This document shows positions 1 to 10,109 of a stretch of DNA of 64,000 nucleotides, piece by piece (positions within the stretch are counted from its first letter, which is position 1; each line of letters starts with the position of its first letter). This DNA comes from Massilia brevitalea. Its GTDB lineage: Bacteria; Pseudomonadota; Gammaproteobacteria; Burkholderiales; Burkholderiaceae_D. A program made the position numbers and the translations under genes. The stretch spans positions 111,706 to 175,705 of the forward strand of contig NZ_JAULSI010000002.1 of the NCBI RefSeq assembly GCF_030711405.1, written 5' to 3'. A model generated the notes under the pieces. It ran no database searches. It was given only the letters and a program-made list of their open reading frames with translations, and was not told where the DNA came from.

Positions 1-321
1 GGCAATTTCGGCTGCCGCGAATGGACCTCCCAGCTCTACGCGCGCGACCAGCCCTACATCGACGTCACTTCCTATTCGCCACGCGGGACGCATATCGGCG
101 AGTCGGTCGGTTGGTCACGCTTCGAGGACCCACCGAAACCGGTAATCGGGCGGCATGGCAAGACCTGGCTCTGCCTGCACGAATGTCCGGCCGGCGAGAA
201 ACCAGGGGTCATTCCGAACATCAAGGCCTGGACCGCGAAACACGGCTACCCGATGCCTGAACGCCCGCGCAAGCAGCCGCTTTATCCGAATGCCGATTAC
301 CAGGATGACCTCAACGAATGA
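1..321 (+). CDS. C-terminal part of exported partner/immunity-like protein (first copy, cut by window edge)
   Basis: The open frame runs from the first base to TGA at 319-321, giving 106 residues with no start in the window. It matches the last 106 residues of the protein at 1201-2058 at 97 positions, so the two are recent paralogues. The function is not recognised. Because the full-length copy has a signal peptide and directly follows an M15-like peptidase gene, it is inferred to be a periplasmic immunity or partner protein. The differences cluster in one short stretch (residues 26-35 of the fragment), as might be expected if the copies are diverging in specificity. Confidence 0.75.
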   Translation, partial: GNFGCREWTSQLYARDQPYIDVTSYSPRGTHIGESVGWSRFEDPPKPVIGRHGKTWLCLHECPAGEKPGVIPNIKAWTAKHGYPMPERPRKQPLYPNADYQDDLNE

Positions 322-1204
322 GGTCCAAAGTATCCGGCCCAAAGCCGATGCGCTGCTGCCGGCCGACACCACCCCGACCGTCCGGGCCGCCGTGCGCAGC
401 ATCCATGCCGGCCTGGCGCGTCCGGAACTGATCGTGAACTTCCCGGCGAGCGATGCGGCGCCGAAACTGACGCTCAGGGTGGAATTTCGCGCGGAAATGC
501 AGGACAACGTGCGGCTCAACACCACGCATTGCCCCTGGCTGACCGGCATCCTGCCCCGCACCCATCCGTGCGCCTTCGCCGCGCTGCTGACCGAAGCGCA
601 TGCCGCCGGCGTCAGCTCGGTCGCCGTCACCTCGGCCTGGCGTCCCAGCTTCGGCTCGATCGCCCACCGTGCCGGGCTCGGGCTGGACATCACTTATCTC
701 GAAGGCGGTGAGAAGCGGGCTTTCCTGAACCGCGCGTTCCTGATCAAGGCCGGGGCGCCGCGCAACGGCAATGTCAGCGAGCGCGAGAAGACGTTGTGGA
801 AGGATTATCAGGAGGTGAAGAAGGTGGTGGCTACCGGGGAAAAGGAGCGCGATGCGGCGAAAAAGCGGCTGGATAAAAACCGCGATCCCGAGGAGACGGC
901 CCAATTGGCACGAGAAGTGGCTGATGCCAATAAACACTTGAATTCATTGCGCGACCGAGAGAGTGCGGCGCTCAGGGACTGGAACAATGAACGCGACCGC
1001 AACGAACCCGAACTCATCCACAAGCTACGCGACCGGCTGGGCCGAAACGAGTCCGTGAAGCAGCTGTTCGATCCGTGGTACATGGATGCCAACACAGCGG
1101 ACAACATTCCCCCGGTCCCCAACGAACAGCGACAAGCGAATTCGAACGAACGAACCCACAACAACCATCTCCACATCACTGTCCTGGAGCCGAAAATACT
1201 ATGA
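305..1204 (+). CDS. M15-like D,D-/L,D-peptidase domain protein, candidate peptidoglycan-targeting effector
   Basis: The start ATG at 305 overlaps the end of the preceding frame (TGA 319-321), and the same ATG context recurs after the second partner gene. The protein has 299 residues and no signal peptide. Residues 115-130 contain SAWRPSFGSIAHRAGLGLD, the pattern of M15 peptidases (His121, Asp128 as zinc ligands). HLHI near the C-terminus (His288/His290) would supply the last ligand. Between them, residues about 165-265 are highly charged and probably form an inserted coiled coil. Its stop overlaps the start of the exported partner gene (ATGA). A cytoplasm-made wall hydrolase next to a periplasmic partner fits a type VI-type effector/immunity pair. 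This role is inference; a phage-like endolysin or housekeeping carboxypeptidase is the alternative. Confidence 0.6.
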   Translation: MTSTNEVQSIRPKADALLPADTTPTVRAAVRSIHAGLARPELIVNFPASDAAPKLTLRVEFRAEMQDNVRLNTTHCPWLTGILPRTHPCAFAALLTEAHAAGVSSVAVTSAWRPSFGSIAHRAGLGLDITYLEGGEKRAFLNRAFLIKAGAPRNGNVSEREKTLWKDYQEVKKVVATGEKERDAAKKRLDKNRDPEETAQLAREVADANKHLNSLRDRESAALRDWNNERDRNEPELIHKLRDRLGRNESVKQLFDPWYMDANTADNIPPVPNEQRQANSNERTHNNHLHITVLEPKIL

Positions 1205-2058
1205 GATTTTATATACGGTTTATGGCTTCCGCTGCGCTGGCCCTGTCTGCTCCATCCGTGCCTGCCGCGGAGGCCGTCCCCGCATCGCAGAGATGGCTAG
1301 ATCGGCCGTGGGAAATCCGCTACGTCCTTTTCGCAGAAGAAGCACAAAGCTGGCAATCCAAAAACACGGCGTCACGGGAGTTCAATGTGGAACAGAGAGC
1401 ATCCGGGAAAGCGAGAATCCACCTAAGCGCCGCGGCGCTGTTTGAGCCCACGGCGACGCTTCCCGTTCCTGACGAGGGGCAAATTGCTGTCGTCCTGCTC
1501 GCGTTCGACCGCGCTGGCCGCGTCCTCAATCAACAGGGCGCTCTGCGCAATATGGAGGCAAAAAGGAGCGTGCTCGGTGACCTTGCCCTGATCCACGTCG
1601 TTAGTCCTGGAGTGAATCCCTACTATTTCGCCGACTGGTTCCAAGGCATTCCAGGCGACGTTACCTTCTCACCCTCAGTGTGCAGCTCGGACGACAGACG
1701 CCGCTACGAAGCCGGTTGGGACCGCGACAGCTACACCGGCAGTTTCGGCTGCCGCGAATGGACCGCCCAGCTCTACGCGCGCGACCAGCCCTACATCGAC
1801 GTCACTTCCTATGCTTCCCACGGCACTTTTATCGGCGAACTGGTCGGCTGGTCACGCTTCGAGGACCCGCCGAAACCAGTCATCGGGCGGCATGGCAAGA
1901 CCTGGCTCTGCCTGCACGAATGTCCGGCCGGCGAAAAGCCCGGCGTGATCCCGGACATCAAGGCCTGGACCACGAAACACGGCTACCCGATGCCCGAGCG
2001 CCCGCGCAAGCAGCCGCTTTACCCGAATGCCGATTACCAGGATGACCTCAACGAATGA
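1201..2058 (+). CDS. exported partner/immunity-like protein (full-length copy)
   Basis: The start ATG at 1201 overlaps the TGA of the upstream peptidase gene by four bases, implying translational coupling. The 285-residue product begins with a typical Sec signal (MRFYIRFMASAALALSAPSVPAAEA, cleavage near residue 24), so it is probably periplasmic. It carries several cysteines in the C-terminal half (VCSS, FGCRE, LCLHEC) that could form disulfides. I do not recognise a family. Location, coupling to an M15-like peptidase and the near-identical copy at 1-321 suggest an immunity or regulatory partner for that peptidase. The last 106 residues match the first copy at 97 positions. Confidence 0.7.
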   Translation: MRFYIRFMASAALALSAPSVPAAEAVPASQRWLDRPWEIRYVLFAEEAQSWQSKNTASREFNVEQRASGKARIHLSAAALFEPTATLPVPDEGQIAVVLLAFDRAGRVLNQQGALRNMEAKRSVLGDLALIHVVSPGVNPYYFADWFQGIPGDVTFSPSVCSSDDRRRYEAGWDRDSYTGSFGCREWTAQLYARDQPYIDVTSYASHGTFIGELVGWSRFEDPPKPVIGRHGKTWLCLHECPAGEKPGVIPDIKAWTTKHGYPMPERPRKQPLYPNADYQDDLNE

Positions 2059-2090
2059 GGGCCAATGCACTCGGCCCAAAGTCGGTGCGC
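2042..2090 (+). pseudogene. remnant start of a further M15-like effector copy
   Basis: From ATG 2042, inside the end of the partner gene, the sequence matches the first ~16 codons of the effector gene at 305 (ATGACCTCAACGAATGAGG shared, then a few substitutions up to GTCGGTGCG). The match ends at about 2090, three bases before the stop codon of the oppositely oriented chemotaxis gene. This is what remains of a third repeat unit, truncated at the junction with the chromosomal backbone. Confidence 0.6.
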
Positions 2091-2092
2091 CG

Positions 2093-3787
2093 TCAGAACT
2101 CTTCCCAGTCGCTGCCGCTTACTACCGGCTCCTTGCGCGAAGCCGCTTGCGGCCGGGCGGCGGGTGGGCGTTTGACTAGCACCGGGGCCGGCAGCTTCGA
2201 TACCGCCGGGCGCACCGGCGCGGCGGCCACGTCCTGCCCGTCGGCCAGGCGGAACACGGCCACCAGCTCGGCCAGCCTTGCCGCCTGGTCCTGCATCGAT
2301 TCGGCGGCAGCCGCCGCTTCCTCGACCAGCGCCGAATTCTGCTGGGTCACCTCGTCCATCTGGGCGATCGCGCCGTTCACCTGCTCGATGCCCTGGCTCT
2401 GCTCGGCCGTGGCCGCGCTGATCTCGGACACCACGTCGCTCACGCGGCGCACGCTCTCGACCACTTCCTGCATCGTCGACCCGGCCTGGGCCACCAGCGC
2501 GCTGCCGGCATCGACCCGTTCCACCGAATTGCCGATCAGTTCCTTGATCTCCTTGGCGGCGCCGGCCGAACGCTGGGCCAGGTTGCGCACTTCCGAGGCC
2601 ACGACCGCGAAGCCGCGCCCCTGCTCGCCGGCACGCGCCGCTTCCACCGCCGCGTTCAGGGCCAGGATGTTGGTCTGGAAGGCGATGCTGTCGATCACGC
2701 CGATGATGTCGACCACCTTGCGCGAGGACGCGTTGATCGCGCCCATGGTCTCGACCACCTGCGCCACGACGTCGCCGCCGCGCACGGCCAAGCTGGATGC
2801 GGCGGCGCTCAGGCCGTTTGCCTGGCGTGCGTTGTCGGCGTTCTGGCGCACGGTCGAGGTCAGCTCTTCCATCGACGACGCGGTTTCCTCGAGCGAAGAC
2901 GCCTGCTGCTCGGTGCGGCTGGACAGGTCCTGGTTGCCGGCGTTGATCTGGGCCGAGGCGGTGGCAATCGTCTCGGTGCTGCTGCGCACCTGGCTGACGA
3001 TGCCGGCCAGGCTGTCGCGCATGGTCTTCATCGCGAACAGCAGGCTGCTGCGGTCCCTGGCATGGGTGTGGATCTCGGCGGCAAGGTTGCCGGCCGCGAT
3101 CTGGCTGGCCACCTCGGCCGCGTAGGCCGGCTCGCCGCCGAGCTGCTTCAGGAGGCGGCGCGTGATCACGGTGGCCGCCGCGATGCCGGCCAGCAGCGCC
3201 AGCGCGCCCAGGACCAGCATGGCATTGCGGCCGACGGCATAGGTTTCCTCGGCTGCGTCATAGGTGGTCTGCATGGTGCCGCCCTGGTGCTCGATCACCT
3301 CGTTCGAGGCGATGAAGACCGCGCTCTGCAGCTTGCGCGCAGGCCCCATCAGGTAGGCGGCAGCGGCGTCGCGGTCGCCGCCGGCGTGCAGCTTCAATAC
3401 CTCGTCCATCGCGGCGATGTATTCCACATAGGCAGCCTTGTAGATCTGCAGGTTCTGGACGCCCTTCTCCGATTTGATCAGCGTGCCCAGCTTGCCGAAC
3501 ATCTCTTCCGATTCCTTGCGCGCCGTGGCCAGCGCGGTAAAGTTCTTCTTGTTCGCTTGCGCGTCGTTCACCAGCAGCACGTCGCGTACGGTGCGCGCGG
3601 TGCGGTTGATGCGGTCGGCCAGGCTCTGCGCCAGCACCACCTTCGGGTAGGCATCAAGTGCCATCAGCCGGGTGCCCTCGTTCAACGCGCCGAGCTTGCT
3701 GATGCCGAGGACGATCACGGCCGCCAGCATGGCCAGCACCAGCGCAAAGCCGAGCGCCAGGCGGGTTCCCACCTTCATCTGTTTCAT
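2093..3787 (-). CDS. methyl-accepting chemotaxis protein
   Basis: This 564-residue inner-membrane chemoreceptor has a transmembrane segment at about residues 10-30, a periplasmic four-helix-bundle (4HB_MCP-type) ligand region, a second transmembrane segment near 188-210, then HAMP and a long cytoplasmic signalling hairpin. The conserved tip [20 protein letters not shown] that docks CheW and CheA is present. The C-terminus has a Pro/Ala linker and ends in DWEEF, a variant of the NWETF-type pentapeptide that tethers CheR/CheB. The start at 3787 has GGAG seven bases upstream. It lies 19 bp downstream of cheW in the same direction, so the two are probably co-transcribed. The ligand cannot be predicted. 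Confidence 0.95.
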   Translation of the reverse strand: MKQMKVGTRLALGFALVLAMLAAVIVLGISKLGALNEGTRLMALDAYPKVVLAQSLADRINRTARTVRDVLLVNDAQANKKNFTALATARKESEEMFGKLGTLIKSEKGVQNLQIYKAAYVEYIAAMDEVLKLHAGGDRDAAAAYLMGPARKLQSAVFIASNEVIEHQGGTMQTTYDAAEETYAVGRNAMLVLGALALLAGIAAATVITRRLLKQLGGEPAYAAEVASQIAAGNLAAEIHTHARDRSSLLFAMKTMRDSLAGIVSQVRSSTETIATASAQINAGNQDLSSRTEQQASSLEETASSMEELTSTVRQNADNARQANGLSAAASSLAVRGGDVVAQVVETMGAINASSRKVVDIIGVIDSIAFQTNILALNAAVEAARAGEQGRGFAVVASEVRNLAQRSAGAAKEIKELIGNSVERVDAGSALVAQAGSTMQEVVESVRRVSDVVSEISAATAEQSQGIEQVNGAIAQMDEVTQQNSALVEEAAAAAESMQDQAARLAELVAVFRLADGQDVAAAPVRPAVSKLPAPVLVKRPPAARPQAASRKEPVVSGSDWEEF

Positions 3788-3806
3788 CGTCTGCTCCGGC
3801 GCCGCG

Positions 3807-4283
3807 TCAGGACGCGATGCTATCGATGACGCCCATTTCCTCGGACGACATCAGGCGGTCGATGTCGACCAGGATGATCATGCGCTCGTCGACGGTGCCC
3901 AGGCCGATCAGGTAGTCGGTGTTCAGCGCGCCGCCCATGTCCGGGGCCGGCTTGATCTGGTCGGCGGTGAGCGAAATCACGTCCGACACCGAATCGACCA
4001 CCATGCCGACCACGCGGTCCTGGATGTTCAGGATGATGACGACGGTGAACTGGTCATAGGTCGGCGTGCCGAGCTTGAACTTGATGCGCATGTCGACGAT
4101 CGGCACGATGGTGCCGCGCAGGTTGACCACGCCCTTCACGTGCTCGGGCGCGCTGGCAATGCGCGTCACCGATTCATAGCCGCGGATCTCCTGCACTTTC
4201 AGGATCTTGATGCCGTATTCTTCGTTGCCAAGTTTGAAAGCCAGGGCCTCGAGCACGCCATCGTTCATCAAGGTATTGTCCAT
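3807..4283 (-). CDS. cheW: chemotaxis coupling protein CheW
   Basis: The 158-residue protein starts [20 protein letters not shown] and contains the CheW fold hallmarks: [16 protein letters not shown], then [18 protein letters not shown], and a C-terminal segment ending in [10 protein letters not shown]. CheW is the cytoplasmic adaptor that links chemoreceptors to the kinase CheA. The open frame extends 35 codons further upstream, but that extension is not CheW-like, so the ATG at 4283 was chosen; ATG 4268 is an alternative. It is immediately followed by the chemoreceptor gene, its likely partner. Confidence 0.93.
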   Translation of the reverse strand: MDNTLMNDGVLEALAFKLGNEEYGIKILKVQEIRGYESVTRIASAPEHVKGVVNLRGTIVPIVDMRIKFKLGTPTYDQFTVVIILNIQDRVVGMVVDSVSDVISLTADQIKPAPDMGGALNTDYLIGLGTVDERMIILVDIDRLMSSEEMGVIDSIAS

Positions 4284-4420
4284 TTGCGGTCCAGAAAAGT
4301 AAAAAAAGTCTGGGGCATTATATATTTTTGCTTTGCAGCAATAAACAACGAATGCGCGGCTGGCTGGTTTGCTGTCTCGCCGCTGCAACTAACAGTGGCC
4401 TGAATGTCAATGACCGTGGC

Positions 4421-4996
4421 TCAATGCGATACGTCGGGGACTATCACGTTTGATGCCCTCGATACGCGTGCTTCCTTTCCCGCTTCGTCTGATGCGGGGA
4501 TGGCAGGCTTTACTCCTTCGGCCTGGCAACGCAGTTGGAAGACGCGCAGGACCAGGGGATGCTCGCCGGCCGCATCGAAGACAGCCAGGCGGCGCTTGCC
4601 AAATCGCTTGTCGGCCAGGGCCAATGCCCGAATCACCGGGTTGGCGTGCACGAGCATGTCCTCGACTGCCAGGCTGAGGCTGGCCAGCAAGTCCTTGTTG
4701 ATTTTCTCGAGGAGCATGTGGCCGCTCGCTTCCATGATCGGCCAGGCCTGGCCGTATGCCTCGCCCCAGCTTGCGCCGCGATCGCTCGCCGCACGCACTG
4801 TTGTCGTCAGCATGGACAAATAGGTCAGGGAACCTGCGCTGAAGATGCGTTCCTTGTCAAAGCTCATCCAGAACTCGCCTTCCTGGTCGTGGGCATGGCG
4901 GTAACGCGTCTGGTTCAGGTCGAGCCTGTTACTCAGACCAGGGGCGAGGCGCTCTCCGAGTTGCTTTCTCAATTGTGACCATTGCATCTGAGGCAT
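4421..4996 (-). CDS. SF0329-like conserved hypothetical protein
   Basis: A 191-residue soluble protein with no signal peptide. The N-terminus (MQWSQLRKQLGERLAPGL, then LNQTRYRHAHDQEGEFWMSFD) resembles what I recall of the SF0329 family, small proteins of unknown function found beside varied genes. The helical C-terminal half contains ALALADKRFGKRRL. GAGGAAGG lies just before the first ATG (4996); the second ATG at 4987 (MQWS) has better spacing and may be the true start. No operon partner is evident; the gene ends 138 bp from the cheW start. Confidence 0.6.
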   Translation of the reverse strand: MPQMQWSQLRKQLGERLAPGLSNRLDLNQTRYRHAHDQEGEFWMSFDKERIFSAGSLTYLSMLTTTVRAASDRGASWGEAYGQAWPIMEASGHMLLEKINKDLLASLSLAVEDMLVHANPVIRALALADKRFGKRRLAVFDAAGEHPLVLRVFQLRCQAEGVKPAIPASDEAGKEARVSRASNVIVPDVSH

Positions 4997-5103
4997 TCCT
5001 TCCTCGCGTGCACCGCGACATGACGGACCGTTTCCTGAACATCCAGGCCCTCTTCACACCTGGATGACGCAAGTATAGATGTTCAGTCGCCCCGACAATC
5101 CGC

Positions 5104-5724
5104 TTATTCCGTCCTGCCTGCGAACAGGCTCCCGAAACGCCGCGCCGCATCTTGCGGATCGGCGGCGGCATACACGCTGGTGATGGCCGCCACCATGTCC
5201 GCCCCGCGCGCCACCAGCGGCGCCGCATTCTCCGGCGTCATGCCGCCGATGACGACGATCGGCAATGCCAGTTCCGCGCGTGCCTGGCCCAGGAGCGCGG
5301 GTTCGGTGACGAACGCGTACTTCTTTACCGGCGACGGATAGAAGCCGCCGAACGCCGCATAACTGGCGCCGGCCGCCTGCGCCGCGTGCGCCAGCGCCAG
5401 CTCGCCGTAGCAGGAGGCGCCGACGATCTTGCCTGGGCCGAGCAGGCGCCGCGCGTGGTCGACCGCGATGTCGGCGCCGCCCACGTGCACGCCGTCGGCG
5501 TCGAGGTGCATGCACAGGTCGATATGGTCGTTGATGACCAGCGGCGCGCCATGGCGGCGGCACAGCGCCAGCAGCGCCGCCGCCTGTTCGATCCGCAGCA
5601 CCGCGTCGGCGTCCTTGTGCCGGTACTGCACCAGCGCCGCGCCGCCGCGCAAAGCCGCTTCGGTGGCGGCCAGCAGGCGCTCGGTGTCGTTCCAGTTGGG
5701 GGTAACGAGATACAGGCCTCGCAT
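5104..5724 (-). CDS. thiE: thiamine phosphate synthase ThiE
   Basis: ThiE joins HMP-pyrophosphate and thiazole phosphate carboxylate to give thiamine monophosphate. The 206-residue TIM-barrel protein starts MRGLYLVTPNW. It shows VQYRHKDAD for pyrophosphate binding, LVINDHIDLC and DGVHVGGAD, then ASCYG, GGFYPSPVKK and the phosphate loop VVIGGMTPENAA. The longest open frame begins far upstream but only from 5724 does it resemble ThiE. It is the last gene of the thiC-S-G-D-E operon, 11 bp after thiD. Confidence 0.95.
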   Translation of the reverse strand: MRGLYLVTPNWNDTERLLAATEAALRGGAALVQYRHKDADAVLRIEQAAALLALCRRHGAPLVINDHIDLCMHLDADGVHVGGADIAVDHARRLLGPGKIVGASCYGELALAHAAQAAGASYAAFGGFYPSPVKKYAFVTEPALLGQARAELALPIVVIGGMTPENAAPLVARGADMVAAITSVYAAADPQDAARRFGSLFAGRTE

Positions 5725-5735
5725 GTGGCTATCCT

Positions 5736-6515
5736 TTAGACGATGGGGAGAAGAAAACGGCGCGGGATGCGCTGGCCCGGCGCGATGGCGAACGCGCGCG
5801 CCAGCGTGTCGTGGCAATAGGCCTGGGCCGCGCCGAGGGCTGCCGCCATGGTTTCGCCATGCGCCAGGCGGCCGGCCAGGCTGGCCGCCAGCGTGCAGCC
5901 GCTGCCGTGGAAGGCGCCGGGCAGGCGCGCCCAGCGCCAGCGCCGCACCAGCTGGCCGTGGGTGTACCAGCGGTTCTCGACGACGTTTCCTTCGCCGTGG
6001 CCGCCGGTGAGCAGCACGTGCGCGCAAGGGAAGTCGCCGATGGCGCAGGGGAAGCCTGCGATAGCGCAGGCTTCCGGTTCGTTCGGCAGCGCAACCGTCG
6101 CCAGCGGCAGCAGCTCGCCCACGGTGTCGACCGGATCGTCCTCGGCCAGCGCATCGCCGTGGCCGCTGGCCAGCACCGGGTCGAGCACGATCGGCAGTTG
6201 CGGATCGCGCTCTCGCAACGCGCGCAGCAGGCCGGCAATCGCCCGGGCATTCGCGCGGCTGCCCGGAATGCCGATCTTCACCGCGCGGATGTCGGCGGTG
6301 TCGGCCAAGGCCTGCGCCTGGGCCAGCACGAAGGCGGCGTCGATCGCCTGCACGGCGTGCACACGCTCGTTGTCCTGCACGGTGAGCGCAGTGGCCACCG
6401 GCAGCGCGTGTGCGCCCTGCGCGGCAATCGCCAGCACGTCGGCCGCCAGGCCGGCGCCGCCGCTGGGATCGAGCCCGGCGAAGACCAGCACCGCCGGCAC
6501 GCTTCCGACGCTCAC
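5736..6515 (-). CDS. thiD: hydroxymethylpyrimidine/phosphomethylpyrimidine kinase ThiD
   Basis: ThiD phosphorylates HMP and HMP-P, supplying the pyrimidine half of thiamine. The ribokinase-fold protein (259 residues) begins at a GTG that overlaps the thiG stop (GTGA). It shows [15 protein letters not shown], then [26 protein letters not shown] and the C-terminal anion-hole region [15 protein letters not shown]. The body lacks the usual length between residues 170 and 200, and the segment [20 protein letters not shown] has a small internal repeat (GFPCA/DFPCA), slightly unusual for the family. Coupled to thiG and followed 11 bp later by thiE. Confidence 0.93.
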   Translation of the reverse strand: MSVGSVPAVLVFAGLDPSGGAGLAADVLAIAAQGAHALPVATALTVQDNERVHAVQAIDAAFVLAQAQALADTADIRAVKIGIPGSRANARAIAGLLRALRERDPQLPIVLDPVLASGHGDALAEDDPVDTVGELLPLATVALPNEPEACAIAGFPCAIGDFPCAHVLLTGGHGEGNVVENRWYTHGQLVRRWRWARLPGAFHGSGCTLAASLAGRLAHGETMAAALGAAQAYCHDTLARAFAIAPGQRIPRRFLLPIV

Positions 6516-7291
6516 GTCATGCGCCCTTCGCGCGGCGAGGACGGCGCGGCAACGAAGCGCTTCGGCATGCGCCCGGCCAGATACGCTTCGCGCCCGGCCT
6601 GCACCGCCAGCTTCATCGCGCGCGCCATGCGCACCGGCTCGCGCGCCGCCGCAATCGCCGTGTTCATCAGCACGCCGTCGCAGCCGAGTTCCATGGCAAT
6701 CGCCGCATCCGAGGCCGTGCCGACGCCGGCATCGACCAGCACCGGGACCGTCGCCTGCTCGATGATGAGCGACAGGTTCCAGGGATTGACGATGCCCATG
6801 CCGGAGCCGATCAGCGAGGCCAGCGGCATCACCGCCACGCAGCCGATCTCCTGCAACAGCTTCGCCTGCACCGGATCGTCGCTGCAATAGACCATCACAT
6901 CGAAGCCGTCGCGCACCAGGGTCTCGGCCGCCTTCAAGGTCTCCGGCATGTGCGGGAACAGGGTCTGTTCGTCGCCCAGCACTTCGAGTTTCACCAGCTT
7001 GTGCCCGTCCAGTAGCTCACGCGCCATTTGCAGCGTGTAGACGGCATCCTGCGCGTTGTAGCAGCCGGCCGTATTCGGCAGGAGGGTGAAGTCCTTAGTC
7101 GGCAGCACGTCGAGCAGGCTGGGTGCGTTCGGGTCCTGGCCGATGTTCACGCGGCGGATCGCCACGGTCACGATCTCGGCTTCGGCGGCCAGCGTGGCGT
7201 CGCGCGTCTCGTTCAAGTCGCGGTACTTGCCGCTGCCAACCAGCAGGCGCGAGCGGTACTGCTTGCCCGCGATGGTGAGGAAGTCGTTCAT
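6512..7291 (-). CDS. thiG: thiazole synthase ThiG
   Basis: ThiG condenses deoxyxylulose 5-phosphate, dehydroglycine and ThiS-thiocarboxylate sulfur into thiazole phosphate. The 259-residue TIM barrel starts [21 protein letters not shown]. It has the Schiff-base lysine in [10 protein letters not shown] (Lys101), [31 protein letters not shown] and GVLMNTAIA. It follows thiS by 11 bp and its stop overlaps the thiD start. The dehydroglycine donor (ThiO or ThiH) is not encoded in this operon. Confidence 0.97.
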   Translation of the reverse strand: MNDFLTIAGKQYRSRLLVGSGKYRDLNETRDATLAAEAEIVTVAIRRVNIGQDPNAPSLLDVLPTKDFTLLPNTAGCYNAQDAVYTLQMARELLDGHKLVKLEVLGDEQTLFPHMPETLKAAETLVRDGFDVMVYCSDDPVQAKLLQEIGCVAVMPLASLIGSGMGIVNPWNLSLIIEQATVPVLVDAGVGTASDAAIAMELGCDGVLMNTAIAAAREPVRMARAMKLAVQAGREAYLAGRMPKRFVAAPSSPREGRMT

Positions 7292-7302
7292 TGCTTGTCC
7301 TT

Positions 7303-9581
<2,279 letters not shown>

Positions 9582-9604
9582 GCGGTTGCTGCCTTGTGGC
9601 AGCG

Positions 9605-10109
9605 GGCGGATTATAGCCTGTCAGGATCGATTCGCAAAAACACTATTTTGCAGTTTCGTCACGCCGCTGCCGAAGCGGACGACGCGCCTTTTGCAATCAA
9701 TCGCATTCTTCAGCTGGATAGCGCTCATTTCGGAATATCAACGCACCACGACATGGCGTGTGCATATTCCGTGAATATATTCATGCTGCCGTTATCGGCA
9801 TGCGGCCATTCCGGCATTTCACCTGCAACGCCGTATTTTCCAGAAATGGCGCCTTTTATGCAGGCCGAATAAAACGTGCGCACATTGGCGTTTCATGGCG
9901 AAACGCCCCGCATGTCGACTATGCATTGCGTATCGGGATTGCAACACAACTATTAAATCCGCTATTTCCTGCTCGACAATAAATTAATATATTGCTCACG
10001 TTAATGAATGCGGATTCGGGAAATATGGCATGTGCATATTCCTGCCGGGCGAAATACCGATACACCATCGCATTCGCCACTTGCCGCCCTATTGTCTCGT
10101 TATCACACC
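9605..10109. other. AT-richer intergenic region upstream of the RHS gene
   Basis: No gene is supported here. The stretch is visibly more AT-rich than its neighbours. It contains a near-perfect 18-base direct repeat ATGGC(G/A)TGTGCATATTCC at 9753-9770 and 10025-10042, a palindrome GAATATATTC at 9773-9782, and a hairpin GGCGTTTC/GAAACGCC at 9887-9907. It holds the promoters of the thi operon and of the RHS gene, which cannot be fixed by eye. Confidence 0.5.

Noticed and set aside
155..304. Earlier start (155) for the M15-like peptidase
   Set aside because: It would overlap the partner coding region by over 160 bp; the start at 305 sits at the duplicated unit boundary and recurs at 2042.
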